A DNA stretch of 41,469 nt from VRUE01 sp035260485 (GCA_035260485.1 DATFVC010000044.1:1-41469); one strand, 5' to 3'; shown: positions 25,637 to 33,921, counted from the stretch's first letter. Translations and numbers: made by a program. The notes: a model not told the origin generated them from the letters alone.

Positions 25637-25860
25637 AGCCCGGGCCGGGTTGCCTTCACCTGCTCGGCAGCCCCGCCGCCGTGAGGGGAGGCGTCGCGCA
25701 GCAAGCTCTGCATCGCCGCAGCGCGATCCGCTCGGCGGCGGCGCAGGGCGGCATCGGCGAAGTCGCGCATAACGGCGCTGCGGCTGGTGCCAGCGCGGCT
25801 AGCCTCGGCGTCCACCTCGGCCAGGAGATCGTCGGGCATGGAGACCATTACCTTTGCCAT
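25633..25860 (-). CDS. vapB: VapB-type ribbon-helix-helix antitoxin
   Basis: 75 residues from the ATG at 25860. The N-terminus (AKVMVSMPDDLLAEVDAEAS, then RAGTSRSAVMRDFADAALRR) is a clear ribbon-helix-helix DNA-binding domain; the rest would wrap the PIN toxin. An in-frame extension reaching 25914 is rejected, because it would run through the operator palindrome and lacks RHH character. Expected to repress its own promoter at the GTATACC inverted repeat lying 8 bases upstream of the start. Confidence 0.88.
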   Translation of the reverse strand: MAKVMVSMPDDLLAEVDAEASRAGTSRSAVMRDFADAALRRRRADRAAAMQSLLRDASPHGGGAAEQVKATRPGL

Positions 25861-25868
25861 GCTCGTCA

Positions 25869-25884
25869 GTATACCTGGGTATAC
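25869..25884. promoter_or_regulatory. Palindromic operator of vapBC
   Basis: GTATACC-TG-GGTATAC is a perfect 7-bp inverted repeat with a 2-base centre, ending 8 bases before the vapB start codon on the minus strand. Such palindromes are typical binding sites for RHH antitoxins or their toxin complexes. It stands out in very G/C-rich surroundings and probably overlaps the promoter. Confidence 0.7.
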
Positions 25885-25896
25885 CGAATGCCGTCC

Positions 25897-25955
25897 TGGG
25901 GCAAGAAGCCGCACGTATCCCAGCCGATCCCAGCCGAACTCGATTCCGGGAAAAT
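25897..25955. repeat. Dispersed repeat, shorter copy R3
   Basis: A shortened relative of R1 and R2: TGGGGCAAGAAGCCGCACGT followed by ATCCCAGCCGATCCCAGCCG and CTCGATTCCGGGAAAA. The hairpin is kept with one changed base in the right arm (GCCGCA for GCCCCA). Copy R3 stops where the left end of the IS701-like element begins, so the insertion may have cut off its far part. Confidence 0.6.
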
Positions 25956-25963
25956 CGCTCTAG

Positions 25964-27259
25964 TAGGTGCTCCGTTAGGTCTTGCAGGAATTTCGCCCCG
26001 AGCAGGCGAATCCCTCCGCGATGAATCACATCCACGGAGGAGGCGAGAATGGGGGAGGTGTCGGGACTTACGCCCGCGAAGCTGCAGAGGGTTCGTGGCC
26101 GCCTGGTCGAGTTCGCCGAGGAGATGTTCGAGCCGATGGCGCGTAAGGACCAGCGCCGCTGGGGTGAGGCCTACCTGTGCAGGTTGATGCTGGACGGCAA
26201 GCGCAAGTCGATCGAGCCGATGGCCGCCCGGCTGCAGGACGGCGACGAGGAGTGCCTGCAGCAGTTCGTCAACCAGTCGCCGTGGCGGCCCGAGCCGGTG
26301 CGCCGCCGCCTGGCGGCGCGAATGGATGCCGAGATCTGCCCCCAAGCATGGGTAATCGACGACACGGGCTTTCCAAGTTCGGAGACAACTCGGTCGGCGT
26401 GGCGCGCCAGTACTGCGGCGCCCTGGGCAAGGTCGGCAATTGCCAGGTCGGGGTCTCGATCTCGGCGGCTTCCCCGCAGGCCTCCTGTCCGATCGACTGG
26501 CGGCTGTTCATGCCCGCCGAGTGGGACGGGAACCCACGGCGGGAGGCCTGCCGGGGTTCCCGAGGGTGTCGTCCACGAGCCGAAGTGGAAGCTCGCACTT
26601 CAGATGATCAACGAGCTGCGCGAGTGGGGCCTCGAGCCCCCCGTCGTGCTCGGCGACGCCGCCTATGGGGACATCACCGAGCTGCGGGCAGGCCTGGCGG
26701 AGCGCGAGGTCGGCTACGTGCTCGACGTCAAGGGGTCGACCTCAGCGCTGCCCGAGAGCGCAAGGCCCCAGCGCCCGCAAGGGTCGGGCAAAGGCCGCCC
26801 GCCCACCGCGCGCTACCGCCGTCCGTTCGACTCGCTCGCCGGCCTCGCGCTTGCCGGGAGGTTGGAGAGCCAGAAGTCGGTTGGCTCCTCCTTGCCGGAC
26901 GGGCCACCAAAAAGCGCGAGGAAAGCGGCCCCCGCGTCCCCTCCCTCGCCAAGCTGCGCTGGCGTGTCGAGCAGGACGACCGCGAGCTGAAGCACTCGGC
27001 CTCGACCACCTCGAGGGCCGCTCCTATCCCGGCTGGAACCACCACGTCACCCTGGTCTCGGTCGCCCACGGCTTCCTCACCACGGAGCGGCTGCGGCGTC
27101 CTCCACTCAGGGCGGCCGCCTGACCTCGCTGTTCGAGGTCGTCAGGGAGCTACAACAGCTCCTGGCCTGCTGGCACGGCACCTGCCCAACATGCCGCAGA
27201 CGGTTGCCGCCCGAAGACTCCCTACCTGCACCCGCCTGGACCTACCTAACGGAGCACTA
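25964..27259 (+). mobile_element. IS701-like insertion sequence with terminal inverted repeats (degenerate)
   Basis: Left end TAGGTGCTCCGTTAGGT (25964-25980) and right end ACCTAACGGAGCACTA (27244-27259) are inverted repeats that differ by one missing base. Each end is directly flanked outward by CTAG (25960-25963 and 27260-27263), a plausible 4-base target duplication. The element is ~1.3 kb and holds one transposase gene broken by several frameshifts, so it is not self-mobile. Confidence 0.8.
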
Positions 27260-27263
27260 CTAG
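26049..27263 (+). pseudogene. IS701-like DDE transposase, multiple frameshifts
   Basis: The protein can be followed by hopping frames. 26049-~26370 gives the N-terminal domain up to AWVIDDTGF (first catalytic Asp). The next frame gives FGDNSVGVARQYCGALGKVG and SCPIDWRLFMPAEWD. Then the first frame resumes with VPEGVVHEPKWKLALQMINE and PPVVLGDAAYGD (second Asp). Later pieces give LAKLRWRVEQDDRELK (catalytic Glu region), GLDHLEGRSYPGWNHHVTLV and ELQQLLACWHGTCPTCRR. At least three indels are needed (near 26375, 26555 and 26850-27000). The final TAG lies in the right inverted repeat. All catalytic segments survive, so the damage is recent or due to sequencing error. Confidence 0.85.
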
Positions 27264-27379
27264 TGAGACCGGGCCGAAGCAATGCCATCCCTGCTGAAGA
27301 AGACGACCAGCCTGCCCTTGTCAGCGTGAAAGCTTCTAGCAGCAGCTCCGGTTCTCCCGCCCGTTGACGGTAGCGAGCG

Positions 27380-27967
27380 CTAATCCCGCAGCTCGACTAC
27401 GAGCGGGATCCCGGTGTCGAACCAGTAACGGTGGAGCTCCTTGATCTTCGCGCGGGTCGGGAGTCCGCGTAGATGGACGTCGCACTCGCCGTAGTCGAAC
27501 AGATTGACTGTTTCGCAGATCGCCTCCCTTGCCTGTTCCACCTCTGCCAGGTCTTTCAGCTCTCGGGCGACGCCTTCGAACGTCCCACCGCGGATCCGCA
27601 GGCGAACGTTCGGGTTCGCCCGGATGTTCCAAACCCAAGCTGCGACAGCAGTTGGGCGGTTTATCGCCAGCTCGGGGGGGCGGAGCTGGACAATGTAGGC
27701 CTTGCTCCCTCTTCGGATAATGCGGATGCACTTGCGTCGCGTCTTCCCGGTTTTGCGCCCGGTCGTCGTGATCACTCCGAAGCCGGACGGCGGCCGCGCC
27801 ATGAAGAACGGGAGCATCAAGGCACTTAGAACTCGACCGCCCCTGGCGGAGCGGATAAGGCGGGTGTGCTTTGACGCGTGCTTGGCAGCGGCGTCTCGTA
27901 CTGCTGCGGCATCGGCTCGGTCGGCCGCATCCGACCGTGTGGCGTGGGCGCTCGTCGTTTCGGCCAT
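27380..27967 (-). CDS. F420-dependent nitroreductase-family protein (DUF385/Ddn-like)
   Basis: 195 residues. The split-barrel flavin/deazaflavin fold is suggested by LMLPFFMARPPSGFGVITTT, GRKTGKTRRKCIRIIRRGSK, VWNIRANPNVRLRIRGGTFE and DYGECDVHLRGLPTRAKIKE. This family uses reduced coenzyme F420 (some members FMN or heme) to reduce nitro compounds, quinones or other small molecules and is abundant in Actinobacteria. The N-terminal ~40 residues are Ala/Asp-rich and probably disordered. It is transcribed alone; an ATG with a purine-rich upstream region gives the start. Confidence 0.75.
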   Translation of the reverse strand: MAETTSAHATRSDAADRADAAAVRDAAAKHASKHTRLIRSARGGRVLSALMLPFFMARPPSGFGVITTTGRKTGKTRRKCIRIIRRGSKAYIVQLRPPELAINRPTAVAAWVWNIRANPNVRLRIRGGTFEGVARELKDLAEVEQAREAICETVNLFDYGECDVHLRGLPTRAKIKELHRYWFDTGIPLVVELRD

Positions 27968-28089
27968 CTCTACTCGCCTCCTAGGTTGCGTTGGAATCCC
28001 GCATCAATTGCAAGCTTGACGGTGAGTACCCGAAACGGGTCCCCGGCCCGCGATCCCGCGCTGCCGCGCCAATCCGAGCCCGGCTCAGG

Positions 28090-28566
28090 CTACGAGACCC
28101 CTAGCCCGCGGTCAACTCTCACCCTCGATAAAGGGCGGAGCGACTCCCCACTCCAGCGAGGCATCGGCGCCTGTTCTGCCACTTGTGCCCCGGCTCCGGA
28201 ATTGTGCAGCGCTAGGCGGGAACCCCACTCGGCGTAGCCCATGATCGCCGCCCGGAACTCGGGATCCGCCGGCAGACCCGCGTCCTCTGCAGCCTGGCTC
28301 AGCAGCGTCACGAACCGCAGCCGCTGCTCTGCCGTGACCATCGGGGCGATCGAGGGGAACATCATCGCGCTCATCATCACCACCCAGGTGGTGAGGTAGA
28401 AGCCGAGCGTGCCCAGGTCGGTGCCGGCCCCGGCGTCCATACCGTGCATCCGCTCGTCGGTCACCGCCCAGCCCGCCAGCGCCAGCAGGACAAGCAGGCC
28501 CAGCAGGCCGAATCTCAGGATCTCGGGCAGGGCAGGAGGCCGGCGAGGAAGGGTCGCTGACTCCAT
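28090..28566 (-). pseudogene. Chimera of DUF2182 membrane-protein N-terminus and a truncated-globin C-terminus
   Basis: The first ~75 residues are the N-terminus of a DUF2182 integral membrane protein: a TM helix (FGLLGLLVLLALAGWAVTD), then MDAGAGTDLGTLGFYLTTWV and VMMSAMMFPSIAPMV. Directly after PMV the sequence becomes AEQRLRFVTLLSQAAEDAGL, PADPEFRAAIMGYAEWGSRL, ALHNS and EQAPMPRW, which I recognise as the end of a truncated haemoglobin-like protein. A natural functional fusion is improbable, because the DUF2182 part lacks most of its helices and the globin lacks its heme-binding helices. A deletion joining two neighbouring genes in frame is the simplest reading. It follows the DUF1326 gene, the usual DUF2182 partner. 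Confidence 0.6.
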
Positions 28567-28597
28567 GGCTGTTCGGGCAGGGCGCTGCGAGTGGATG

Positions 28598-29221
28598 CTA
28601 GCCGAGCCCCGTCGCTGCCCCTTCGCCCATCTCGCTGGCGAATTCGTAGTCGGCGCTCTCGGCGTAAACGGCGTCGAACTCGATGTCGAAGACGTCGGAG
28701 TGCCCCGAGGACTTGCCGACCCGGAACTCGGGCGCGAAGCCGAAGGCGGCGTTCTTCACCGTCGGTCTGGGAGTCGCTGCCCTCCGGCCCCGGCAGCGGC
28801 TCGAAGGTGAACGAGTTGCCCCGGATCGAGAACGACGGAGTGTCCCCGTCGGTGAAGGTCACCTCTCCACGCTCGGTGCCGAGGTATTTGCCGTAGAGGC
28901 TGGCGAACATCTCAAACGGGCCGCCCTCCTGGCCGCGCATGATCCGGTCGATCGCGTCGAGCTGCTCGTCTGAGGCGTCCTCGTTGACCACTACGCCGAC
29001 CGTCCAGTTGCCTGCGCTCAGATTCGACGGAAAGATGTTGATCAGGCCGATCCTGGTGCCGCTGAGATCGACGTCATCCAGGTTTTTCCCTCGCCGACGT
29101 CGAAGACGAGGTTGCCGTGGCATTCGCCGTTCGGTCCAGTCGGTGGGGCATCGGTTGGGCAGGGGCACAACAGCTGGCACGAGCAGGTTGCCAGGTAGGT
29201 CCCCGAGATTCTCCAGGCCAT
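28598..29221 (-). pseudogene. DUF1326 protein gene with two frameshifts
   Basis: Three frame segments rebuild a DUF1326 protein. First, ISGTYLATCSCQLLCPCPTD with its Cys-rich motif (ATG at 29221). Second, from ~29092, LDDVDLSGTRIGLINIFPSN, EDASDEQLDAIDRIMRGQEG and RGEVTFTDGDTPSFSIRGNS. Third, from ~28755, NAAFGFAPEFRVGKSSG and then FDAVYAESADYEFASEMGEG, ending at the stop 28598-28600. The first shift lies in a GGGAAAAA run, the second at an apparent 4-base insertion. DUF1326 is commonly encoded next to DUF2182, as here. Function is not established; the Cys motif suggests metal or thiol chemistry. Confidence 0.7.
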
Positions 29222-29468
29222 GGGCGCCCCTTCCCGGCGGCGCCGGGCCGCCGTCGATTCCGGGCCCAAGCCGCGAGGGCCGAAGCCCGCTCATGCGACT
29301 TTAAATCCGCGGGACGGGCGGGTCAAGGGAGTCGCCGTTCATCCCGGTGGCGAACCGGGTAGGACGCCGACCTGCTGCTACATCGCCACGTCATCGCGAA
29401 CCGCGAGGTTCTCGGTCCGGCGTGCCCTCGGCCGCGGTGTGGGTCACCGATCCTCAGCCACGAAGAGT

Positions 29469-29493
29469 CCGGCCCCTACCGGGGAGGGGCCGG
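29469..29493. terminator. GC-rich hairpin over the 3' end of the minus-strand membrane-protein gene
   Basis: CCGGCCCC (29469-29476) and GGGGCCGG (29486-29493) form a perfect 8-bp stem around a 9-base loop that includes the stop codon of the gene read leftwards. There is no T tract after it, so it is either a terminator of the T-less kind common in high-GC actinobacteria or an mRNA-stabilising hairpin. Confidence 0.4.
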
Positions 29494-30162
29494 GGCGGCG
29501 CGCGGCTCTCTGACCAGGGTGATGCCCATCGCCAGCAGCCAGACGATGAAGAGCAAGAAGGCGATCAGGCCAAGGGCGCCATTGGAGGGCGAGAAGGCTC
29601 CGGTCTCGCTGAAAGAGCCGACCAGCCCGGCGACGAACGCATACGCAGCCGCCAGCACGCTGTAGAAGCAGAGCCAGTTGGGCAACGCCTTGGCGTGTAT
29701 CGCCAGGGCTCCCGATGCCCCGGCGAGAACGGCAAACCCGACCGTGAAGAAAAGGAACCCAAACACGCTCAGATCCCAGAGACCCCGAACGGTATTGGCG
29801 TCGAGCGAGGCAGCGTGATACGTCGCCGCCCCCTGGGCGCAGGTACCGATCATCGCCCCGATGATCAGAACGAGTCCGCCGGCCAAGGCAACGGCGGAAA
29901 GCCGTGCGGCGGGCTCGGCCGCCCGCAACCGGTAGAAGACGCTTCCCAGGAACCAGGCGAACGCAAACAGCGTCGCGAAGCCCAGCGCGACCTGCGCCTG
30001 CATCGCGCCGTGGTTGTCCTGGATGAACGCCTGGACTTCGCGCGCGCTGTCGTCGAAACCGGGCGGGGTTCCACTGGGCCCGAAGACGAACGAGAGGATC
30101 AAGAGGACCGCAGTAACGATTCCGGCAGACGCGCCGACCTTCGGCCAGACATCCTCAGACAT
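29476..30162 (-). CDS. Polytopic membrane protein (DUF4386-like)
   Basis: 228 residues from the ATG at 30162, preceded by a strong AGGAGG ribosome site (CCTCCT on the + strand at 30171-30176); the in-frame extension upstream of it is discarded. Six hydrophobic segments are visible, including VGASAGIVTAVLLILSFVFG, ALGFATLFAFAWFLGSVFYR, LAGGLVLIIGAMIGTCAQGA and GALGLIAFLLFIVWLLAMGI. The general plan resembles the DUF4386-type multi-pass proteins of Actinobacteria; no transport or enzymatic motif is seen. It ends in a short Arg/Pro-rich tail over which the hairpin at 29469-29493 lies. Confidence 0.7.
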   Translation of the reverse strand: MSEDVWPKVGASAGIVTAVLLILSFVFGPSGTPPGFDDSAREVQAFIQDNHGAMQAQVALGFATLFAFAWFLGSVFYRLRAAEPAARLSAVALAGGLVLIIGAMIGTCAQGAATYHAASLDANTVRGLWDLSVFGFLFFTVGFAVLAGASGALAIHAKALPNWLCFYSVLAAAYAFVAGLVGSFSETGAFSPSNGALGLIAFLLFIVWLLAMGITLVREPRAAPAPPR

Positions 30163-30581
30163 GGCAAACACCTCCTGGGAAAACCGGGTGGACAACCGAT
30201 CCTATGCCGCATGGGAACGTCCTTGCAAGGGCCGCGATGGCGAAAATGCCACCACCCATTCACCTGCCTCGCCCAGCGGCACGGCCACGACGTAACCGGC
30301 ATCCCCGCCATCGAGCGCTTTGTCACCGTGCTGCCGAACTAGATCCGCCGGCGTTCTGCTCCTGCCGCCCATCCGGGGCCATTTGCGCGGCGCAGCGAGA
30401 GCCCTTTGGCCCAGGGGTCGAGGCTGCTAGGTTGAGCGTCCATTTCCGAGCCGCCTCGCCCAGGCGTAGGCGGACGGGGGACCCAAGAAGTTGGGGCGAA
30501 TGGGCCGGTGATCCGGCCCTAGCGGCATCGGCCGCGAGCCCGTCAGCTAACCCCGTAGGAACCGACAGGAGGGAGCTTGAG
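30163..30581. other. Intergenic region between divergent genes
   Basis: Divergent promoter region of the minus-strand membrane protein and the + strand CBS protein. Frames crossing it are Arg/Pro/His-rich and lack coding bias. It contains the ribosome sites of both genes (AGGAGG before 30162, minus strand; AGGAGGGAGCTTGAG before 30582). No other feature seen. Confidence 0.5.
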
Positions 30582-31169
30582 ATGACCGCCCAGATTGATG
30601 CAAAGAAGGATCGTTCGCTCGTGGCCCGGGCCGAAGCAGCGCTGTCCGAGCTGGGGGGCCGGGCGACCGGCAGGCGCAAGTCGAATGTCGAGGGGGCGGA
30701 GCTGGTTTGCAACGCGATGAGCAGCCGGGTAGCCGCAATAGACGCCGAGGCGCCGGTCGCCCATGCCGCTGAGCGCTTGGCCGAGCAGGACGTCGGGGTT
30801 CTGGCGGTGTGCCGGGGTGGCGATCGCCTGAGCGGCGTGATCACCGATCGCGACATCGTGGTCCGGGTCATCGCCCAGGAACTTGACCCTCGTGGGCTCA
30901 CGGTTGGAGAGTGCGGCACGGGCGAGCCCGCGACCGTTTCTCCGCGCGAGACCCTGGATCAGGCCGCGCAGCGAATGGAGCAGCAGCAGGTGCGACGGCT
31001 CCCGGTAGTCCAGGCGGGCCGACTCGTCGGGATCGTCAGCCACTCCGACCTGGCCGCACACGGGGCGGATCGGCGCGCCGGCCGACTGCTCGAGCGGCTG
31101 GCACGACGAGGCGGCGATCGGCGATCGGCTCGTTGGCTGTTGGATCGCCCCTACCGGGAGGGCTTCTGA
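30582..31169 (+). CDS. CBS-domain protein
   Basis: 195 residues from ATG 30582, which follows AGGAGGGAGCTTGAG. Two CBS motifs form one Bateman module at about 45-165: CNAMSSRVAAIDAEAPVAHA through LSGVITDRDIVVRVIAQELD, and TVSPRETLDQAAQRMEQQQV through LVGIVSHSDLAAH. Such modules bind AMP, ATP or other adenosyl ligands. The N-terminal ~40 residues (ARAEAALSELGGRATGRRKS) are basic and helical, and the C-terminus is very Arg-rich, hinting at contact with nucleic acid or a partner. Stand-alone two-CBS proteins of this kind are common stress-linked genes in Actinobacteria. Confidence 0.85.
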   Translation: MTAQIDAKKDRSLVARAEAALSELGGRATGRRKSNVEGAELVCNAMSSRVAAIDAEAPVAHAAERLAEQDVGVLAVCRGGDRLSGVITDRDIVVRVIAQELDPRGLTVGECGTGEPATVSPRETLDQAAQRMEQQQVRRLPVVQAGRLVGIVSHSDLAAHGADRRAGRLLERLARRGGDRRSARWLLDRPYREGF

Positions 31170-31265
31170 TGGCTTCTCAGAGCAGGGACTACGGGAGTAG
31201 CCTGACATTGCAGCCCTGAATCGTTTGCGCATCAGGTTCAGGTCGATGACTAGGGAGGATTCTTT

Positions 31266-31700
31266 ATGAAGAAGATCGCCGTTCTCGCCGCGCTCGGGTT
31301 GCTGGCGCTGGTCGCCTCCGCCCAGGCGGCGCCCCATTACTCGCCCGCGCCGCCACCGAGGTCGCATCGCTGCCTGCCCCACAGCGTGGGCTACAACGCC
31401 TCCGGTGCCCTGGTGAGCTCGTCGCTGACCGCAGAAGAACATCACCGCTACAGCGGCACGCTCGAGGTCAACCTGACCAAAGCCAACCACCGGGCTCCGA
31501 CCGGCGATCAGACCTTCGCGCTGGCAGCCGCCAAGATCAAGTTCCACCACGGCGTCGACCCAGCCTCCCCGGCGGGCAGCAGGGTGAAGCTGCACGGCAA
31601 GATCACGGTGCTCTCCAAGCACTGCTCGACCGAAGGCTTCACGCCGACGATCACCGTCAAGAAGGTCGACATCGGCCGCGCCTGGCACCACAAAGGTTGA
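31266..31700 (+). CDS. Small secreted protein of unknown function
   Basis: 144 residues with a textbook signal peptide (MKKIAVLAALGLLALVASAQ, cleavage likely after the AQA at 20-22). The mature part is small and beta-rich with many His and Lys (LSKHCSTEGFTPTITVKKVD), two Cys and no known motif. The ribosome site GGGAGGA lies 6 bases before the ATG. A short imperfect inverted repeat (CCTGAA...TTCAGG, 31215-31242) lies in its leader. Seems monocistronic. Confidence 0.75.
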   Translation: MKKIAVLAALGLLALVASAQAAPHYSPAPPPRSHRCLPHSVGYNASGALVSSSLTAEEHHRYSGTLEVNLTKANHRAPTGDQTFALAAAKIKFHHGVDPASPAGSRVKLHGKITVLSKHCSTEGFTPTITVKKVDIGRAWHHKG

Positions 31701-31951
31701 TCGGGGGGTGGCGTTTTCGCGCGTGTAGCGATCCTGGCCGTGGTCGGCGAACTGGCCGCGTTCTGCATCGCGACGAAGACGATGTCCGGTGAAGTCATTC
31801 ACGGTCAGTGCTCAGGCACGGCGATCATGCGGGGCGGGACCCTTGCCTTGAACGTGGGTGCTCCTAACCGCCGTAGAGCTGGTCGTCACCGGCGTCGCCG
31901 TAGCCGCAGTCCTGCCCGGCCCATGTAGCAGACATCGTCACCCAGGACGGC

Positions 31952-31983
31952 GGGGGTTGCGATGCTCTCTGCAATCAACCCCC
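31952..31983. promoter_or_regulatory. Inverted repeat in the leader of the permease gene
   Basis: GGGGGTTG (31952-31959) and CAACCCCC (31976-31983) form a perfect 8-bp stem with a 16-base loop, extendable by internal TTGC/GCAA pairing. It ends 13 bases before the GTG start of the permease, between promoter and ribosome site (AAGGGG). It could be an operator for a metal-responsive repressor or an mRNA hairpin that controls translation. No named riboswitch class fits. Confidence 0.45.
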
Positions 31984-31996
31984 GAAGGGGCAACCC

Positions 31997-33263
31997 GTGA
32001 ATGACGTGATCGACACGATCGGCGAAGGCTTCAAGCAGTCCTTCCTGATGGCCTACGAGGTCTGGTGGGCGCTGGTCCTAGGCTTTGCGATCTCGGCGAT
32101 TGTGCAGGCATGGGTTCCGCGCGAGCGGATCGAGTCGGCGCTGTCGGGAAGCGGCCCGAGGCCCGTCGCCTGGGCGACCGGGCTCGGCGCCGCTTCTTCG
32201 TCCTGCTCTTATGCCGCTATCGCGATCGCCAAGTCGCTCTTCCAGAAGGGAGCCTCGGCGGCCTCGGCGCTCGCCTTCCAGTTCGCCTCAACCAACCTGG
32301 TCTGGGAGCTGGGCCTGGTGCTCTGGGTACTGATCGGCTGGCAGTTCACCCTCGCCGAGTACGTCGGCGGGATCGCGATGATCGTGCTGATGACGGCGCT
32401 GCTGCGGCTTCGTCTCACCCCGGCTGGAGGAGCAAGCGCGCAAGCATGCCCAGGAGGCCGATACCGGCCACCAGCACCACGCGGCGGGAGAGCGGATCGG
32501 CTGGCGCGAGCGGCTCACCTCGGCCTCCGCCTGGTCCGACGTCGCGCACAACTTCCGCGGCGACTGGCAGATGCTCTGGAAGGAGATCGGGATCGGCTTC
32601 CTGCTCGCCGGCTTCGTCGGCCTGCTCGGCGACGACTTCTTCAACGGCCTCTTCATCAGCGGCGCGCCGGGCTGGCTGAACGCCCTGGAGAACGTGATCG
32701 TCGGCCCGATCATCGCCGTGCTCAGCTTCGTCTGCTCGGTCGGAAACGTCCCGCTGGCAGCCGTGCTGTGGTCGGGCGGGATCAGCTTCGCCGGGGCGAT
32801 GGCCTTCATCTTCGCCGACCTGATCGTTCTGCCGATCATCGCGATCTATCGCAAGTACTACGGCTGGGCCTTCACGGTGCGGATCGTCGCCTTGATGTTG
32901 GTGACGATGATCGTCGCGGCGCTCGCCGTTGACGGTCTGTTCAGCGCCACCAATCTGATTCCGACGACGCGGCCGAGCCGCGACGACATCTTCGGCTCTG
33001 TGCAGCTCGACTACAAGCTCGTGCTGAACGTGATCGCGCTGGTCGTCTTCGCCGCCCTCTTCTGGCTGACTGCCCGCCGCGACGTTACCGATCCCGTCTG
33101 CGGAATGAGGGTCGATCGGGCAAAGGCAGTGACCAAGGAGTTCGGAGGCCGCACTTTCTACTTCTGCTCGGAGCACTGCCTGCACACCTTCGAGGTCGAT
33201 CCCGAGCGCTACCCTGGCCGCAGCGAAGCCGACGAGCGAGCCGAGCCGAGTCACACGCGCTGA
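31997..33263 (+). pseudogene. COG0701-type permease (UPF0718/ArsP-like) with C-terminal YHS domain, one frameshift
   Basis: Frame 1 from GTG 31997 covers the first membrane half: MAYEVWWALVLGFAISAIVQ, LGAASSSCSYAAIAIAKSLF (SSSCSYAA is the family hallmark with its Cys) and LGLVLWVLIGWQFTL. Near 32416, at a CCCC run, the frame changes and RLEEQARKHAQEADTGHQHH leads into the second half: EIGIGFLLAGFVGLLGDDFF, IIAVLSFVCSVGNVPLAAVL and several more helices. The end is a YHS metal-binding domain (VTDPVCGMRVDRAKA, TFYFCSEHCLHTFEVDPERY). Relatives export methylarsenite or other metal species. A single-base change or sequencing error breaks an otherwise complete ~420-codon gene. Confidence 0.8.
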
Positions 33264-33276
33264 TCGGAGCATCCAA

Positions 33277-33921
33277 ATGGCACTATCCGAAGACATCAGG
33301 AAAGAGACGGAGCGGGTCCGCCGCGTCCAGGACAAGGGAGCGCCCAAATACGACGGCCAGATGCGCTTCTTCGACCGGGTCCTCTTCGAGGGTGGGCGCG
33401 AGTGGGCTTGCTCGCGTGTGCAGGGCCGGGTGCTCGAGATCGCCCTCGGTACCGGGCGCAACTTGCCCTATCACCGAGACGACGTAGAGCTAACGGGGAT
33501 CGAGTTGAGCCCGGAGATGCTGAGCATCGCCCAACGGCGGGCGAAAGAGTTGGGCCGCGAGGCCGACCTTCGCCTCGGCGACGCCCAGGCCCTCGACTTC
33601 CCCGACGCCAGCTTCGACAGCGTCCTCTGCACCCTCGCCCTCTGCACGATCCCCGACGACCGCGCCGCCGTCGAGGAGGTCTACCGCGTCCTGCGGCCCG
33701 GCGGGCGCTTCTCGCTGCTGGAGCACGTCCGCAGCCCGGCGCGGGCGGTGCGGGCAGTGCAGCGCTTGATCGAGCCGCTCAGTCTGCGCTTCGAGGCCGA
33801 CCACCTGACCCGCGAGCCGCTCGATCACCTCGGCGCCGTGGGCTTCGAGGTCGAGGAGCAGGAGCGCTCGAAGTGGAGGATCGTCGAGCGGGTGGCGGCC
33901 CGTAAGCCCGGCCCCGCTTGA
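33277..33921 (+). CDS. Class I SAM-dependent methyltransferase (UbiE/COQ5-like)
   Basis: 214 residues. Rossmann methyltransferase motifs: I (GRVLEIALGTGRNLPYH), acidic II (LTGIELSPEMLSIA), a LRLGDAQALDFPDASFDSVL segment and LCTIPDDRAAVEEVYRVLRP, then GGRFSLLEHVRSP. This is the small-molecule methyltransferase type often found beside metal-resistance and lipid genes; the substrate is unknown. It starts 13 bases after the permease stop and overlaps the lgt start by 4 bases (TTGA), so permease, methyltransferase and lgt look like one operon. Confidence 0.85.
   Translation: MALSEDIRKETERVRRVQDKGAPKYDGQMRFFDRVLFEGGREWACSRVQGRVLEIALGTGRNLPYHRDDVELTGIELSPEMLSIAQRRAKELGREADLRLGDAQALDFPDASFDSVLCTLALCTIPDDRAAVEEVYRVLRPGGRFSLLEHVRSPARAVRAVQRLIEPLSLRFEADHLTREPLDHLGAVGFEVEEQERSKWRIVERVAARKPGPA

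Noticed and set aside
28515..29294. Single 259-residue protein reading on the minus strand
   Set aside because: Only its middle is DUF1326; its N-terminal and C-terminal parts are out-of-frame translations of the same gene, so I describe a frameshifted gene instead.
29347..30342. 331-codon + strand frame rich in Arg/Gly/Glu
   Set aside because: It is antisense to a six-helix membrane protein with a strong ribosome site; composition is typical of a shadow frame.
30204..30581. N-terminal extension of the CBS protein from an ATG at 30204
   Set aside because: The extension is Arg/Pro/His-rich without coding bias, while the ATG at 30582 has an excellent ribosome site.
32415..33461. 348-codon minus-strand frame rich in Ala/Asp/Glu
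   Set aside because: It covers the reverse of the permease, YHS domain and methyltransferase, all recognisable on the + strand.
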